In this document: piece by piece, positions 43,037 through 44,731 of the stretch
How positions within the stretch are numbered: the first letter of the stretch is position 1
How the letters are laid out: the number at the start of each line of letters is the position of its first letter
Assembly: GCA_035628505.1 (NCBI GenBank)
Contig: DASPJR010000059.1
Location: forward strand, 1 to 44,731
Direction: 5' to 3'
From: DASPJR01 sp035628505
Lineage (GTDB): Bacteria; Planctomycetota; SZUA-567; H5-PLA8
Length of the DNA stretch: 44,731 bases
Position numbers and translations under genes: made by a program
Notes under the pieces: model-generated
Told to the model about the DNA's origin: nothing
Database searches by the model: none
Seen by the model: the letters and a program-made list of their open reading frames with translations, nothing else

Positions 43037-44719
43037 TCACGCATGCTCGCGCAGAAAGGTCTGCGGGTCGCGCCAGCCGTGCTTGCCTTCTTCCCAGGCC
43101 TGCTTTGAGATGTAACCACATACCCACGTCGTGGGCTTGCGCACGGCGTACGGTCCCTGGAGAGTGTGAACTTCAATCCACGTCTCGCGCGTGTCGGCTT
43201 CGAGAACTTTCCCGCGGTACGCCACGCCCTGCCAGCGCACGTCGCTCATGCTTCCCGGGCGCGGAACGTTCCAGAACGGACCCTCGTGAATTCCAAAATG
43301 CAGGTGCGAAATGTACCCGCCGTTCTCCCAGGTGAAACTGCGCCCGATCGAGCCCAGCTTCTGCCCGGTATGAATTGTATCTCCTGGGCGCACGGACACG
43401 AACGGACTTAAGTGCGCATACAGCGAGCAGAACTTTTCGCCGGACGTAAACGTGTGCTCCACGATGACGATGTGGCCCCATGTCGGCGTGCAGCTCACCT
43501 GTCGCACGAGGCCGTTTCCGACCGCAACGACGCTCCGGTGGTCGCGCGTCCACATCATGTCGTCGCCGACGTGGAACAGGCCGCCAAAGCCGTCCTTTGA
43601 GTCGTCCATGTCCTTCGCGTAGCTCGTGCGCTTTTCGTCGAAGAACTCCCGCACCGGCGGCACGAGCCGCTCAACAGGGGGGGCGTTGAAATCACCGCGA
43701 TGTTCCGTCGCCTGTCCGAAAACATCGAAGGGAATGGCAAACAGCTGTGCCTGAAGCTTGAGCCGGGCCTGCCTTTCGGCGATGAATTGCGAAGAGGGAG
43801 AACTTCCGCGGAACGCGCAATGCGGTTCGAACGGCTCGCGCAGCGCATAGATTGAGAACGCCTGCGTCATGCTTTTTTCGCTGAGCCCACGGCGCAGAAG
43901 CTCAGAGGCTTGAGCGTAGTCGAGCGACGTATCCGGCGGCTGCAGAGTGCCAACGGGAGGCAGCGCAGAGCGGCGCTCGATAGCGGCAAACGCGGCAGCG
44001 AGCGAACCGCGAGCGTAGACGTCGTGTTCTGAGAGCAGCGCCCGATCCAGAGCGTTCAAGTCTTTGTCCGAGCCATGCCACATCAGAAATTCGGCAGCCA
44101 GTTCGCGCACATCCGCGTGCGGATTGGCGAGCAGCTCCGTCATCTGTGTGCGCAGTTCCTCGGAGCGGTCATTTTGATGGATCAGCGCGACCAGAGCGCC
44201 AAAGGGAGCGTTGGGTTCGCCTTCGTTCAGAATTCGCCGCGTTGCCGGCGTCAGCTCCGGTGAATAGTAGCGCGGGAGATATTTCCAGCAGTACTTCCAG
44301 AGCTCCCGGCGCTGCAGCGCGCGGCGAATGCGTGTCAGATCGGGGAACTCGGCTTCGACACGTTCAAGTGCAAAGCCGGCAATGTCGGGGTCCGCGTGAT
44401 CGACCAGCGCGCTGCAGACCTCGCCGAGTGCCTTGAGGCCTTCGTTTTTGGCGATCAGCATGACCGCGAGCTTGCGCACCGATTCATCGCTTGTCTTAAG
44501 CAATTCCGCAACGGGCGCTTTGGCATTCAGCGACCAGCAATGCTGAAGCGCAAAGAGAATCACCGGTCGCGCCTCGGGCTCGTTTTTCAAATAATGCAAC
44601 AGCCGCGGCGCTAAAAGTGCGCCGTAGGCTTTCAAAGCCTCGGTATGTGCTTCGACATGCAGGCCGTTTTTCAGATCATGAATCAGCGCATCGGCGAGAT
44701 CATCCAGCCGGGAGGGCAC
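43037..44719 (-). CDS. M23 (LytM-type) metallopeptidase with N-terminal HEAT-like domain (5' end uncertain)
   Basis: 560 residues from the GTG at 44719, but the frame is open to the window edge, so the true start may lie beyond it. The N-terminal ~260 residues are helical and HEAT-like (LLKTSDESVRKLAVMLIAKNEG, in two parts; LLANPHADVRELAAEFLMW). The C-terminal third is an M23 domain with zinc ligands His383 and Asp387 (HVGDD) and catalytic/ligand His472 and His474 (HLHFG), and text such as GLVRQVSCTPTWGHIVIVEH and SLYAHLSPFVSVRPGDTIHTGQKLGSIG (parts). M23 enzymes cut peptidoglycan cross-links. No signal peptide is seen in the part shown, although one could lie upstream. It is followed by about 60 residues of conserved tail. 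Confidence 0.88.
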   Translation of the reverse strand: MPSRLDDLADALIHDLKNGLHVEAHTEALKAYGALLAPRLLHYLKNEPEARPVILFALQHCWSLNAKAPVAELLKTSDESVRKLAVMLIAKNEGLKALGEVCSALVDHADPDIAGFALERVEAEFPDLTRIRRALQRRELWKYCWKYLPRYYSPELTPATRRILNEGEPNAPFGALVALIHQNDRSEELRTQMTELLANPHADVRELAAEFLMWHGSDKDLNALDRALLSEHDVYARGSLAAAFAAIERRSALPPVGTLQPPDTSLDYAQASELLRRGLSEKSMTQAFSIYALREPFEPHCAFRGSSPSSQFIAERQARLKLQAQLFAIPFDVFGQATEHRGDFNAPPVERLVPPVREFFDEKRTSYAKDMDDSKDGFGGLFHVGDDMMWTRDHRSVVAVGNGLVRQVSCTPTWGHIVIVEHTFTSGEKFCSLYAHLSPFVSVRPGDTIHTGQKLGSIGRSFTWENGGYISHLHFGIHEGPFWNVPRPGSMSDVRWQGVAYRGKVLEADTRETWIEVHTLQGPYAVRKPTTWVCGYISKQAWEEGKHGWRDPQTFLREHA

Positions 44720-44731
44720 ATTTCCGGGCGT

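Overview
The window looks like chromosomal DNA from a PVC-superphylum bacterium, most likely a planctomycete; Verrucomicrobiota cannot be excluded. The clues are a PSCyt1/DUF1549/DUF1553 cytochrome gene paired with a DUF1501 gene, a giant Pirellula/Verrucomicrobium-type membrane-bound dehydrogenase with a c-type heme site, an ECF sigma factor carrying a membrane-anchored C-terminal extension, many secreted HEAT, TPR and Ig-like proteins, and GC-rich coding DNA. No ribosomal RNA, transposase, phage gene or CRISPR array is visible. There is one tRNA gene.

Layout. 1-770: 3' end of a large secreted Ig-like protein. 870-3074: recQ. 3092-3230: a multi-branched palindromic element. 3232-4605: glcF (minus). 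4729-5109: stand-alone receiver (minus), divergent from a two-gene operon (5265-8140) of a membrane-anchored beta-propeller and an EF-hand/RTX-like protein. 8227-11980: DUF1501 and PSD1 cytochrome (minus). 12186-14950: two translationally coupled PilT/PilB-like ATPase genes. 14972-19177: PVC dehydrogenase (minus). 19278-20123: TauE/SafE permease (minus). 20291-22141: secreted HExxH/TPR metallopeptidase. 22204-29837: four secreted proteins on the minus strand, two of them adjacent paralogues with the same C-terminal module as the protein at the left edge. 30510-31583: Gfo/Idh/MocA oxidoreductase behind a clear promoter and a parS-like palindrome. 31731-31804: tRNA-Arg(CCG). 32014-32862: matrixin-PKD protease. 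32886-33917: fbp (minus). 34069-34795: UPF0175/DUF3368 toxin-antitoxin pair (minus). 34857-36179: HupE/UreJ-like protein (minus). 36279-36887: mpg. 37012-37956: tyrA. 38307-40059: ECF sigma factor with a PepSY-like tail and a small secreted relative. 40116-41453: hflX (minus). 41721-42890: M20 peptidase. 43037-44719: HEAT-M23 peptidase (minus, reaches the right edge).

Three things stand out. (1) In the PilT-like pair, the first protein keeps Walker A and the Walker B glutamate but lacks the His-box histidine. The second has lost the Walker A lysine, the Asp-box aspartate and the Walker B glutamate but keeps the His box. This suggests an active/pseudo-ATPase pair forming a mixed ring. (2) Three secreted proteins share an unrecognised C-terminal domain of about 150 residues behind a polyglycine linker and calcium-binding thrombospondin-3 repeats, which looks like a surface-targeting or attachment module. 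(3) The membrane-tethered ECF sigma factor and the small exported protein next to it share both a PepSY-like domain and a proline-rich C-terminal tail, a candidate signal pair. The intergenic regions are also unusually rich in families of degenerate word-like tandem and inverted repeats.
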